DNA of 61,505 bases, taken from positions 1 to 61,505 of the forward strand of contig NZ_WVUD01000026.1 in the NCBI RefSeq assembly GCF_009856865.1, in the 5' to 3' direction. The DNA is from Solidesulfovibrio aerotolerans. Lineage in GTDB: Bacteria; Desulfobacterota; Desulfovibrionia; Desulfovibrionales; Desulfovibrionaceae. Below, piece after piece: positions 1 to 7,883 of the stretch (position 1 is its first letter; every line of letters starts with the position of its first letter). The notes under the pieces were generated by a model that was not told where the DNA came from, made no database searches, and saw nothing but the letters and a program-made list of their open reading frames with translations. Position numbers and translations under genes: made by a program.

Positions 1-112
1 TGAACTTGATGTCATGGCAATTTATGCCATTTTTTCAAAATTGATCGCCTAAGTGGAAAGGCATCATGAGCTTGCACCAGTTGTCGCTTTCAGGCGTCAA
101 GCCTTTTCTTAG
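1..112. other. Unidentified left-edge sequence with a small terminator-like hairpin
   Basis: This stretch does not continue the LivH reading frame that follows: the livH frame is closed by TAG at 110-112, and neither other frame encodes LivH-like residues. It is more AT-rich than the genes after it. A hairpin with arms ATGGCA (14-19) and TGCCAT (25-30) is followed by a T run (31-35), like a small rho-independent terminator. The likeliest explanation is a sequence joined to livH by insertion or rearrangement, possibly the end of a mobile element. The identity is not recognised. Confidence 0.4.
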
Positions 113-592
113 CCGGACAGTAATGACATCATCTCCATTCCGAAATTCTCCGGCTTTGTCGTGGCCATCATTACGGCTGTCGGCCTTGCCATTTTCATGC
201 GTAAGACCAAGACCGGAAAAGCCCTGCGCGCCACCAGCCTCGACCGCGAGGCAGCCAACCTCATGGGCATCAACCAGTACCGCGTCTACAACATCGCCTT
301 TGGCCTGGGCACGGCCATTGCCGGCATCGCCGGCTGCGTACTGATCCCCTTTTACTACGTCTATCCGTCTGTCGGCGTGGTCTTTGACATCCGGGCCTTT
401 ATCATCGTGGTGCTCGGGGGCCTGGGCAGCATCCCCGGGGCTATCCTCGGCGGTCTGGTCATCGGCCTTATCGAGTCCGTCTTCTCGCAGTTTATGGCCT
501 CGACCTGGACGGAAGCCATCATCTACGCCATCTTTTTAATCATTCTCTTTGTCAAACCATCAGGCTTTTTCGGCCACAAACAGGACTGGTAG
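113..592 (+). pseudogene. livH: Branched-chain amino acid ABC transporter permease LivH, 5'-truncated
   Basis: Inner-membrane permease half of the high-affinity leucine/isoleucine/valine importer. About 160 codons are open, starting abruptly after a TAG at 110-112. The family is usually close to 290-300 residues, so roughly the N-terminal half is missing. What remains is the typical C-terminal half: a helix, the cytoplasmic loop with RKTKTGKALRATSLDREAA that contacts the ATPase, a glycine-rich helix pair with VVLGGLGSIPGAILGG, and a hydrophobic C-terminus. A GTG at 161 could start translation, but a half-permease would probably not work. The livM ribosome-binding site begins right at its stop codon. 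The substrate-binding protein gene is not in the window. Confidence 0.8.
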
Positions 593-602
593 GAGGCGCA
601 TT

Positions 603-1610
603 GTGAGCCGAAAACAACTCGACCGAACGCTCCTTGTGCTGGCAGGCCTGGTTGCCTTTGCGCTGCCCCTGGTGGTGACCTCGCCCACCTATTTGCAAAT
701 CCTCATCCTGCTTTTTTTCTATGCCTACTTGACCACCTCCTGGAACCTCGTCGGCGGTTTCGCCGGCGTGCTGCCCTTGGGCCACTCGGTCTTCGTCGGC
801 ATCGGGGCCTACGCCTCCTCCATCCTGACGCTGCAATACGGGATCTCGCCCTGGATCGGCATGCTGGTCGGCGGACTGCTCGCCGCCCTGATCGGCATCA
901 TCATCGGCCTGCCCACCTTCCGCATGCGCGGGGCGTACTTCTGTCTGTGCACCATCGCCTTTGCCGAAGGCATCCGGGTCATGATCGAGAACATCGATAC
1001 CCTCGGCCCCTTGCGTATAAACGGTCCCCGGGGCCTGCTCATACCGCTGCTCAAGGAGCCGTCGTTCTGGGATTACCAGTTCATATCCAAGTTACCGTAC
1101 TATTATATCATCTTAACGCTCCTCATCCTGGTTCTTGGGCTGACCTGGTTTATCTCCCGCTCCAAGATCGGTTACTATCTGGCCGCCGGCGGTGAAGAAC
1201 CCGAAGCTGCCGCCGCCCTTGGCATAAACGTTGCCAATTACAAGCTCTTCGCCATGGCCATGTCCTGCTTTCTAACGGCCCTGGCCGGCACGTTTTACGC
1301 CCAGCTCATGCTGTACTTTTATCCCAAAGGACTCATGGGCCTCGACCTCTCCTTTGAAATCGCCTTTATCGCGCTGATCGGCGGACGCGGCACCATTGCC
1401 GGCCCGGTCATCGGCGCCTTGCTGCTGCGGCCGCTCAATGAATTCACCCGCATCTATTTAAGCGACATGCTGCCCGGCCTGCATGGGGTCATCTTCGGGC
1501 TTATCCTCATCCTGGTCATGCTCTATCTGCCAAAGGGTCTCACCGCGCCGCTGGCCGCCATCTACGACCGGCTGGCCCGCAAAATCACCGTCCAGGGAGA
1601 CGCCCAATGA
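603..1610 (+). CDS. livM: Branched-chain amino acid ABC transporter permease LivM
   Basis: Second membrane subunit of the LIV importer, 335 residues, with about ten hydrophobic segments and the LivM-type loop GGEEPEAAAALGIN followed by FEIAFIALIGGRGTIAGPVIGA. GTG 603 was chosen because AGGAGG at 591-596 sits six bases upstream. The frame is open back to 549, but that would overlap livH. Its TGA overlaps the livG start (ATGA), as in a translationally coupled operon. Function is confident by family; with livH broken, the complex may be inactive here unless another livH exists. Confidence 0.93.
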   Translation: MSRKQLDRTLLVLAGLVAFALPLVVTSPTYLQILILLFFYAYLTTSWNLVGGFAGVLPLGHSVFVGIGAYASSILTLQYGISPWIGMLVGGLLAALIGIIIGLPTFRMRGAYFCLCTIAFAEGIRVMIENIDTLGPLRINGPRGLLIPLLKEPSFWDYQFISKLPYYYIILTLLILVLGLTWFISRSKIGYYLAAGGEEPEAAAALGINVANYKLFAMAMSCFLTALAGTFYAQLMLYFYPKGLMGLDLSFEIAFIALIGGRGTIAGPVIGALLLRPLNEFTRIYLSDMLPGLHGVIFGLILILVMLYLPKGLTAPLAAIYDRLARKITVQGDAQ

Positions 1611-2335
1611 GCAATATCCTGGAGGTCACCAACCTCACCAAACACTTCGGGGGCTTAACCGCTGTCAGCTCCCTGGATCTGCATATCGCCAAAGGCGAGA
1701 TCCTGGCGCTCATAGGCCCCAACGGTGCCGGCAAATCCACGGTGTTTAACCTCGTGGCCGGCGTCTTTGCCCCGTCGGAAGGCACGATCCGGTTTAACGG
1801 CACCACCATCCAGGGTCAAAAACCCTGGGATCTGTGCCGGCTGGGACTGGCCCGCACCTTTCAGATTGTCAAACCCTTTGCCGCCAAGACCGTCCTTTAC
1901 AACGTTATGGTCGGGGCGTTTTTGCGCACCAATTCCACCGAGAAGGCCCGGGAAAAGGCCGACGAAGTACTGGTGACCCTCCAGCTCGACCACATGCGCA
2001 ACATGCTGGCCGGCAACCTGACCATCGCCGACCGCAAGCGCTTGGAGATTGCCAAGGCCCTGGCCACCGATCCCGAACTGCTGCTCCTCGACGAAGTCAT
2101 GGCCGGCCTGCGCCCCACCGAAGTCGATGACATGATTGGCATTATCCGGGGGCTTCGCGACCGGGGCGTGACTGTCTTTGTCATCGAGCACATCATGCGC
2201 GCGGTCATGGCCCTGTCCGATCGGGTGGTGGTCATCCAGTTCGGCCAAAAGATTGCCGAGGGCACGCCCGAGGCCGTCACCAAGGACGAAAACGTCATCA
2301 AGGCCTATCTGGGAGGCGAGTATGACGCTGCTTAG
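1607..2335 (+). CDS. livG: Branched-chain amino acid ABC transporter ATP-binding protein LivG
   Basis: Cytoplasmic ATPase of the LIV importer, 242 residues. Walker A GPNGAGKST lies near residues 38-46, the LivG-type Q-loop region is LARTFQIVKPF, and Walker B is LLLLDEVMAGL followed by a D-loop. The C-terminal AYLGGEYDAA is typical of LivG, which is longer than LivF. It overlaps livM by four bases and livF by fourteen, so all four genes should be cotranscribed and translationally coupled. Confidence 0.95.
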   Translation: MSNILEVTNLTKHFGGLTAVSSLDLHIAKGEILALIGPNGAGKSTVFNLVAGVFAPSEGTIRFNGTTIQGQKPWDLCRLGLARTFQIVKPFAAKTVLYNVMVGAFLRTNSTEKAREKADEVLVTLQLDHMRNMLAGNLTIADRKRLEIAKALATDPELLLLDEVMAGLRPTEVDDMIGIIRGLRDRGVTVFVIEHIMRAVMALSDRVVVIQFGQKIAEGTPEAVTKDENVIKAYLGGEYDAA

Positions 2336-3032
2336 CGTGGAACACATCAACGTCGCCTACGGTGACGTCCAGATCATCAACGACCTGTCGCTCACCGTTG
2401 AGGAAGGCGAGGTCGTCAGCATCATCGGCGGCAACGGGGCCGGGAAATCCACCCTGCTCAAAGCCATCTCCGGGCTGGTCCCGCCCACCTCCGGCATCAT
2501 CCGGTTCCGTGGCGAACCTGTTCAGGCCCTGCCCCCGGAAAAAATCGTCGAACGCGGCCTCGTCCACGTTCCCGAAGGCCGGCGGCTCTTTTCGCTTATG
2601 ACCGTGGCCGAAAACCTGGACATCGGGGCCTTTAACACCCGGGCTTACAAAGAACGCCGCAAGACCCTGCATCTGGTCTATGAAATGCTGCCGCGCCTGC
2701 TGGAGCGCCAGAACCAACTCGCCATGACCCTGTCCGGCGGCGAACAGCAGATGGTGGCCATCGGCCGGGGCCTCATGGCCCTGCCGGGCCTTTTGATGCT
2801 CGACGAGCCGTCGCTGGGCCTGGCCCCCATCCTGGTCAAGTCCATCTTCGATACCCTGCGCAAAATCGCCGACACCGGCACCACGGTGCTGCTCGTCGAA
2901 CAGGACGTCAACCACTCCCTGCGGCTCTCGGATCGGGGTTATGTGCTGGAGCATGGCCGGGTGGCCATGTCCGGGCAGGCCAAAGATCTGTTGGAAAACC
3001 CCCACGTCAAATCCGCCTACCTCGGCATATAG
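2322..3032 (+). CDS. livF: Branched-chain amino acid ABC transporter ATP-binding protein LivF
   Basis: Second ATPase of the LIV importer, 236 residues. Walker A is GGNGAGKST, the signature LSGGEQQMVAIGRGL and Walker B LLMLDEPSLGLAP are intact, and the end HVKSAYLGI is the usual LivF C-terminus. ATG 2322 was chosen because it follows GGGAGGCGAGT and gives the family N-terminus MTLLSVEHINVAYGD; the frame runs further upstream only inside livG. The aldehyde oxidoreductase gene starts 12 bases after its stop, suggesting the operon continues. Confidence 0.95.
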   Translation: MTLLSVEHINVAYGDVQIINDLSLTVEEGEVVSIIGGNGAGKSTLLKAISGLVPPTSGIIRFRGEPVQALPPEKIVERGLVHVPEGRRLFSLMTVAENLDIGAFNTRAYKERRKTLHLVYEMLPRLLERQNQLAMTLSGGEQQMVAIGRGLMALPGLLMLDEPSLGLAPILVKSIFDTLRKIADTGTTVLLVEQDVNHSLRLSDRGYVLEHGRVAMSGQAKDLLENPHVKSAYLGI

Positions 3033-3044
3033 AAAGGAAAAGCC

Positions 3045-4835
3045 ATGCACGGCTTTTACGGACGCATCCTGACCGTTGACCTGACGCAACGCCGCTTCAC
3101 CATCGAGGCGACCGATCCGGCCTACCTGGACGCCTACCTCGGCGGCAAGGGACTGGCCACGCGCCTGCTGCTGGATCGCAACCCGGCCGGGGTCGATGCC
3201 CTGGCCCCGGAAAACAACCTGATCTTCGCCACCGGCCCCTTGTGCGGCGGCGCGGCCTGGGGGGCCAGCCGCTACGGCGTGTTCACCAAATCCCCCCAGA
3301 CAGGCTTTTACACCGAATCCTATGCCGGCGGCCGCAGCCCGCAAGCCGTGGACGCTGCCGGCTTTGACGCCATCATCCTCACCGGCGCGGCCGACAGCCT
3401 GACGGCCCTGACCATCCACCCGGACGGGTGTACCTTCCACAATGCAACCGCCCTGGCCGGCCTGGACGTCTATGACGCCGACGACGCGGCCAAAGCCCGG
3501 TTTGTCCTGCCGCGCGACGACGCCAAGCGTGTGGGTGTGGTGGTCATTGGCCCGGCCGGGGAAAACCTGTGCCGGCTGGCCATGATCGCCAACGAACGCT
3601 GGCGTTGCGCCGGGCGCACCGGCGTTGGCGCGGTCATGGGTTCCAAGCGGGTCAAGGCCATCGTCTTTCAGGGCGACCGCCAGCGCCAGCCGGCCGACGC
3701 CGCCGGCCTTGCCGCCTACGCCGCCGCCTTTGCCAAGCGCGGCGTGGCCAATAAGGGTGTGCAAGCCTACAAAGCCATGGGCACCACCATGATGGTGGGC
3801 ATCATGAACGCGGCCGGGGCCTTCCCGGCCAAATACTGGACGCAAGGCACCTGCGAGCATTGGGAGAAAATCTCGGGCGAGCGGTTTCATAAGGAGCACG
3901 AGGTCAAGGCCCATGCCTGCGCCAAGTGCTTTATGTCCTGCGGCCGCATGGCCAAGCTGGCCTCGGGCCGGCACAAGGGCATGGTGCTCGAAGGCCCGGA
4001 ATACGAGACCATCTACGCCTTTGGCGGCCTGTGCATGATCGAGGACATGGCCGAAATCGTGTATTTAAACGATCTGTGCGACCGGCTTGGCATTGACACC
4101 ATCTCGGCCGGCAACCTGTGCGGCTTCGTTATTGAGGCAGTCAAGCTCAGACGCGTGGACTACCCCATCGCCTACAACGATCCCGACGGTGCGGCCCGGC
4201 TCATTGCCGACATTGCCGCCGGAACCGGCATCGGGGCGCTTCTGGGTCAGGGCATCAAGGTCGCGGCCAAGGCCTGGGGCCTGGAAGCGTTGGCGGTCCA
4301 CGTCAAAGGCCTGGAGCCGGCCGGCTACGATCCCCGGGCGCTGCAGGGCATGGGTCTGGCCTACGCCACCTCCGACCGGGGGGCCTGTCATCTGCGCACC
4401 ACGTTTTACAAACCCGAACTGTCGGGCATGATCCCGCCCGATCAGGTGCAAGACAAAGCAGCCCTGCTCATTGCCTTTGAAGACCGGCTCACCATCTTCG
4501 ACACCTTGATCCTGTGCCGGTTTTTCCGCGACCTCTATACCTGGGAGGAGCTGACCCAGGTCATCTCCCTGGTCACGGGCCTCGACGCCTCCGAGGCAGC
4601 GCTCACACGCCGGGCGGCGGCCATTGCCGACATGACCCGCACGTTTAATCTGCGCGAAGGCCTGACTCCGGCCGATGACCGCCTGCCCGAGCGGCTCCAC
4701 ACCGAGCCCCTGCCCAGTGGCAAGCATCTGCCCCGGGAGGCCCTGGATACCATGGTGGCCGACTACTACCGGCTGCGTCACTGGTCGGCTGCGGGCGTTC
4801 CCGGCCCGGCCACTGACAGCCAGCCCGCCCTGTAA
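3045..4835 (+). CDS. Tungsten-type aldehyde:ferredoxin oxidoreductase
   Basis: 596 residues, the usual length of the AOR family, which oxidises aldehydes to acids with a bis-pterin tungsten (or molybdenum) cofactor and one 4Fe-4S cluster, reducing ferredoxin in the cytoplasm. The N-terminal domain starts MHGFYGRILTVDL and has the pterin-binding region (RTGVGAVMGSKRVKAI). Cluster cysteines are at 292, 295 and 299 (CX2CX3C in ACAKCFMSC), with the fourth near residue 490 (LILCRFF). RBS AAAGGAAAA lies before ATG 3045. It follows livF by 12 bases, which suggests that the aldehydes come from amino acid breakdown; that link is inference. Confidence 0.92.
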   Translation: MHGFYGRILTVDLTQRRFTIEATDPAYLDAYLGGKGLATRLLLDRNPAGVDALAPENNLIFATGPLCGGAAWGASRYGVFTKSPQTGFYTESYAGGRSPQAVDAAGFDAIILTGAADSLTALTIHPDGCTFHNATALAGLDVYDADDAAKARFVLPRDDAKRVGVVVIGPAGENLCRLAMIANERWRCAGRTGVGAVMGSKRVKAIVFQGDRQRQPADAAGLAAYAAAFAKRGVANKGVQAYKAMGTTMMVGIMNAAGAFPAKYWTQGTCEHWEKISGERFHKEHEVKAHACAKCFMSCGRMAKLASGRHKGMVLEGPEYETIYAFGGLCMIEDMAEIVYLNDLCDRLGIDTISAGNLCGFVIEAVKLRRVDYPIAYNDPDGAARLIADIAAGTGIGALLGQGIKVAAKAWGLEALAVHVKGLEPAGYDPRALQGMGLAYATSDRGACHLRTTFYKPELSGMIPPDQVQDKAALLIAFEDRLTIFDTLILCRFFRDLYTWEELTQVISLVTGLDASEAALTRRAAAIADMTRTFNLREGLTPADDRLPERLHTEPLPSGKHLPREALDTMVADYYRLRHWSAAGVPGPATDSQPAL

Positions 4836-4862
4836 CCGCTTTCACCCCAAAGGAGCAGCAGC

Positions 4863-5519
4863 ATGCTTGTCGGCGATTGGATGTCCACCGAGGTGGCCAC
4901 GGTGACCGAGGACGTCTCCATGATCAAGGCCGGGCGGATCATGCGCGACAAGAAGATCCGCCGCCTGCCGGTGGTGGACAAGGACGGCCGGCTTCTCGGC
5001 ATCGTTTCCGAGCGCGACCTCAAGGCCGCCTCGCCGTCCTCGGCCACGTCCCTGGACATGTACGAAATGACCTATCTGCTCTCGGAATTAAAGGTCAAAG
5101 GCATCATGACCCGGGAGCCGGTGTACATCCGGACCACGGACACCGTGGAACGGGCGGCGCTGATTATGCGCGACCGTAAATTCGGCAGTCTTCCCGTGGT
5201 GGACGAGTCGGAAAAGGTGGTCGGCATCATCACCGACACCGATATCTTCCGGCTGTTTGTCTCCATCACCGGCATTGACCAGGGCGGCATCCAGATCGGG
5301 CTTCGCCTCGATACCACCCAAGGCAGCCTCAAGCCCATCCTGGACGAACTGCGCCGGTATGAGGCCCGCATCATCAGCATCCTGTCTTCCTACGACCGGG
5401 TGGCTGCGGGCCGGCGCGAAGTGGCAGTGCGCATCCAGGGCCTGCCGGAAACCCGGGAGCGCGAACTCAACGCCGCCCTGGAAAAGACCGGCCACCTCCT
5501 CTACTGGACCCGGGACTAA
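4863..5519 (+). CDS. CBS-domain pair with C-terminal ACT-like domain
   Basis: 218 residues. Two CBS motifs occupy about residues 1-60 and 75-135 (VGDWMSTEVATVTEDVS; VKGIMTREPVYIRTTD), each ending in a GI(V/I)xxxD segment. The last 75 residues (GIQIGLRLDTTQGSLKPILDE onward) look like an ACT domain. Such proteins bind adenine nucleotides and perhaps amino acids and act as cytoplasmic sensors; AcuB-like proteins have this layout. RBS AAAGGAGCAGCAGC precedes ATG. As the last gene after the liv-AOR group, it may sense nucleotide or amino acid state, but no target is visible. Confidence 0.85.
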   Translation: MLVGDWMSTEVATVTEDVSMIKAGRIMRDKKIRRLPVVDKDGRLLGIVSERDLKAASPSSATSLDMYEMTYLLSELKVKGIMTREPVYIRTTDTVERAALIMRDRKFGSLPVVDESEKVVGIITDTDIFRLFVSITGIDQGGIQIGLRLDTTQGSLKPILDELRRYEARIISILSSYDRVAAGRREVAVRIQGLPETRERELNAALEKTGHLLYWTRD

Positions 5520-5547
5520 GGAGTTTGTTCCTGCCTGAGCGCCCCGG

Positions 5548-5601
5548 GTCAGGCCGTTTGGCGCACCGCCTCAAAACAGTGCGCCAAACGCCGGGCCTGA
5601 C
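5548..5601 (+). repeat. Long imperfect inverted repeat downstream of the CBS gene
   Basis: Left arm GTCAGGCC-g-TTTGGCGCAC (5548-5566) pairs with GTGCGCCAAA (5579-5588) and GGCCTGAC (5594-5601), about 18 pairs with one internal bulge. It has no T run after it, so it is not a classical terminator. It may stabilise the 3' end of the upstream mRNA. Confidence 0.6.
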
Positions 5602-5619
5602 CTCCCTTGCCTCTCCTCG

Positions 5620-5673
5620 CCCCGGACGGTCGGCTGCCCCCGCAAGCCGTAAACCCGTCCGGGGTTTTTCTTT
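5620..5673 (+). terminator. Rho-independent terminator of the liv-AOR-CBS operon
   Basis: CCCCGGACGG (5620-5629) is complementary to CCGTCCGGGG (5655-5664), and TTTTTCTTT follows immediately. Confidence 0.8.
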
Positions 5674-5707
5674 CCCCCGCGCCTGCCTCGCAAAATCAGC
5701 TTGGATA

Positions 5708-5736
5708 TTGACGGCGGCGCATTTAGTCCCTATCAT
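5708..5736 (+). promoter_or_regulatory. Sigma70-type promoter for the first CI-like repressor
   Basis: TTGACG (5708-5713), a 17-base spacer and TATCAT (5731-5736). It points at the repressor gene starting at 5821. Directly downstream, the octamer TATAGACA occurs at 5751-5758 and again at 5770-5777 (period 19), and a CACATGTG palindrome lies at about 5780-5787. These are candidate operators for autoregulation. Confidence 0.55.
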
Positions 5737-5820
5737 GAAATTTCAAGTATTATAGACAAATAAAGTCAATATAGACACACACATGTGGTGTTGTTGCCAC
5801 ACCTTTTTCGAGGAGCTTGT

Positions 5821-6492
5821 GTGAAGCCAGACCTATTTGAAGATGCCTACGCCAGGATTCAAGCGGCCACCCGCACCAGAACCCAGACAGAAATCGCCGC
5901 TATCCTGGGCATCAAACAGTCCAGCATTTCCGACGCCAAAAAAAAGAACACCATCCCGGACGGGTGGCTCGTCACCCTGTATCGCGCCTTTGCCCTTGAG
6001 CCGGACTGGATTCTCTACGGCCAGGAGCCCATCTGCCGCCGCGAGGGCTTTACGGCTGCTGTCGGCGTCCGGGAAACCGCCGTGGGCTATGCCGCCCCGC
6101 CAAGCCGCGTCACGGTCTACGCCATGGCCCGGACCGAGCCGGAAACAGGCTGCTGGCTGCGCGAGGCCCAGGAAACCATTCCGCTGCTCGAATCCTTAAG
6201 CCGCCCCAATCTGCTGGTGGTCAAGATGGACAACGCCAGCATGGAACCAATCCTGCGGCGCAACGCCTATGTCGGCCTTGACTGCGACGATGTCCGGCTG
6301 CGCAGCGGCGAGATTTACGGCCTGGACATCCCCGGTGAAGGGCTGGTCATAAAACGCGTGGTCCGGGATCTGGAAAAACAGCGCCTGGCCATCCTGGCCG
6401 ACAACCCCAGCCATCAAGGGCAATATCTGCCCCTGGATAATCCCGGCGTGACTCCCATCGGCAAAGCCGTGTGGGTCATTCAGGATATCTAG
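5821..6492 (+). CDS. CI/LexA-like repressor: HTH plus S24 peptidase domain (copy 1, dyad intact)
   Basis: 223 residues. GTG 5821 was chosen because GAGGAGC lies seven bases upstream and the frame before it has no SD. Residues 5-65 are a CI-type helix-turn-helix (TQTEIAAILGIKQSSISDAK). Residues 95-223 are a LexA/CI C-terminal fold with candidate catalytic Ser140 (NASMEPIL) and Lys178 (LVIKRV), 38 apart, as in the LexA family. No clear Ala-Gly or Cys-Gly cleavage site was found in the linker. Family role is DNA-binding repression, often relieved by RecA-stimulated self-cleavage; whether this one cleaves is unknown. It has its own promoter and two related genes follow. Confidence 0.88.
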   Translation: MKPDLFEDAYARIQAATRTRTQTEIAAILGIKQSSISDAKKKNTIPDGWLVTLYRAFALEPDWILYGQEPICRREGFTAAVGVRETAVGYAAPPSRVTVYAMARTEPETGCWLREAQETIPLLESLSRPNLLVVKMDNASMEPILRRNAYVGLDCDDVRLRSGEIYGLDIPGEGLVIKRVVRDLEKQRLAILADNPSHQGQYLPLDNPGVTPIGKAVWVIQDI

Positions 6493-6673
6493 GCCGCCGG
6501 GCCTTCGCCCCCCAGGCTGGGCAGTCGGATTTCCTGCTCCCAGATGATACTTTCTTCAATATAATTATTTACAAATTTATATCGGCGTCGTACCTCAATC
6601 CCGGCATCCTGCACCGTTCGTCCAAATCCCACTCCGGGACATTGCACGCAGGATCGGCCAAGGGATCAGACGT

Positions 6674-7114
6674 ATGCGCAAACCGCTTTTACCTCAAGCC
6701 AATCCCCTCCCCTTTCACGACACCATCCACTTGACGGTCTATGCCACGGGCCGGGCCGATCCCGCCACCGGAGCCTGGGAGCGGGTGCCGCTGGAACGCA
6801 TTCCCATCGGCAGCCACCTGGATCGCCCCGGACTGCTCGTCGTTCAAATGGAGAGCACCAGCATGGAGCCGATCATCCGGCGCAAGGCCTATGTCGGCAT
6901 CGACAGTCAGGACTGCGCGCTGCGAGACGACGAAATCTATGCGTTCGACATTGCCAAGGAAGGGCTGACCCTGCGCCGCGTCAGGCGCGAACCGGGAAAC
7001 GGCGTCCTCTCCCTCCAGGCTGAAAACCCGCTGCACCCGGCCCAGCGCTTCGCCAGCGACGCGGCGGGCCTGACCCCCATAGGCAAGGTCGTCTGGGTTA
7101 TCCAGGAAATCTGA
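6674..7114 (+). CDS. S24-like repressor C-terminal domain without HTH (copy 2, Lys replaced by Arg)
   Basis: 146 residues, aligning with the C-terminal half of the preceding repressor: YATGRADPATGAWERVPLE, ESTSMEPIIRRKAYVGID and TPIGKVVWVIQEI at the end. Ser63 is kept, but the position of the catalytic lysine, 38 residues on, is Arg101 (LTLRRV). No helix-turn-helix is encoded upstream in frame, and the 180-base gap before it is AT-rich and holds no remnant that could be recognised. It could be a dimerisation-only partner of copy 1 or a decaying duplicate. Confidence 0.75.
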   Translation: MRKPLLPQANPLPFHDTIHLTVYATGRADPATGAWERVPLERIPIGSHLDRPGLLVVQMESTSMEPIIRRKAYVGIDSQDCALRDDEIYAFDIAKEGLTLRRVRREPGNGVLSLQAENPLHPAQRFASDAAGLTPIGKVVWVIQEI

Positions 7115-7245
7115 TCCGAGGCCGTGTTGCGCCCTTGCAGCAATACGATTCCAGCGTTCTCGATTGGTTACTGCCGCAAACAGCATGCCGGCGTATCCCA
7201 CGCCTTGGCACAGTGGGATCGCCGGTTACATCGGTTGCACAAGAC

Positions 7246-7875
7246 ATGGAACAGGAACGCGGATTTGCCATCATCGAGCGGTTGCTCCAGGCGCTTAAAG
7301 CCCATGGAGCCCACGCTGCGGCCAAACGTCTGGCCTGGGCGCAGCCGCTCGTGACCGAAGGTGACGCTGCGGCCTTGCGTTCCCTGGCGCTGCGCCATTG
7401 CCGGGAATACGCCCTGGATGCCGACTGGGTGTTGCTGGGCTGGGGACGGCCGGAGAACGCCGCTCCGTTGCCGGAACTGACGCCGGTCTTTGCCATGTCC
7501 AGCGTCAACCCGGACACGGGGCGCTGGCAACGCCGCGAGATCGAACGGATTGCCCTCTCGCCGGACCTTCTCGCGCCGGGCCGGTTCGTCAGCCGCATGG
7601 AAGAGCGCTGCCTCGAACCGCGTATCGTGCAAGGGGCCTATCTAGTCATCGACACCAAAGACGCGCACGTGCCCAGGGACCGGGAAAGCCCGTCGGCCTT
7701 TGCCGTGGACCTGCGCGGTGAAGGGCTCGTTGTCCGGCTGGCCCGCCACGAGCGCAGCGGCAGCCGGCTGGAGTGGTATGGCCTGACCTCGGACTGCCCG
7801 TCGTTTTTCACCCCGCCCAAAGACCAGGACAAGCGCTTGGTGGGCCGGGTGGTGTGGGTGGCCCAGCCCCTGTAA
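7246..7875 (+). CDS. CI-like repressor paralogue (copy 3, Ser and Lys both replaced)
   Basis: 209 residues from ATG 7246; the frame is open from TTG 7135, but only from 7246 does it align with copy 1. The N-terminal segment (IIERLLQALKAHGAHAAAKRL) matches the HTH region of copy 1, and ALDADWVLLGWG matches ALEPDWILYGQE. In the C-terminal fold the serine position is Cys122 (ERCLEPRI) and the lysine position Arg164 (LVVRLA), so self-cleavage by the usual dyad should be impossible. The end VGRVVWVAQPL matches copy 1. No strong SD is visible. It is probably a stable repressor or a drifting paralogue. Confidence 0.72.
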   Translation: MEQERGFAIIERLLQALKAHGAHAAAKRLAWAQPLVTEGDAAALRSLALRHCREYALDADWVLLGWGRPENAAPLPELTPVFAMSSVNPDTGRWQRREIERIALSPDLLAPGRFVSRMEERCLEPRIVQGAYLVIDTKDAHVPRDRESPSAFAVDLRGEGLVVRLARHERSGSRLEWYGLTSDCPSFFTPPKDQDKRLVGRVVWVAQPL

Positions 7876-7883
7876 GGTTTGGA

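Noticed and set aside
2298-3974. Minus-strand open frame of about 550 codons opposite livF and the aldehyde oxidoreductase
   Set aside because: Antisense to two genes with full motifs; biased composition and no recognisable protein.
5548-5673. Paired hairpins considered as a CRISPR-like or attachment-site structure next to the repressors
   Set aside because: The two inverted repeats differ in sequence, do not repeat with spacers, and the second is a normal terminator. No integrase is present.
7135-7245. TTG 7135 as the start of the third repressor
   Set aside because: The extra 37 residues do not align with copy 1, and the stretch has no SD. ATG 7246 gives the aligned N-terminus.
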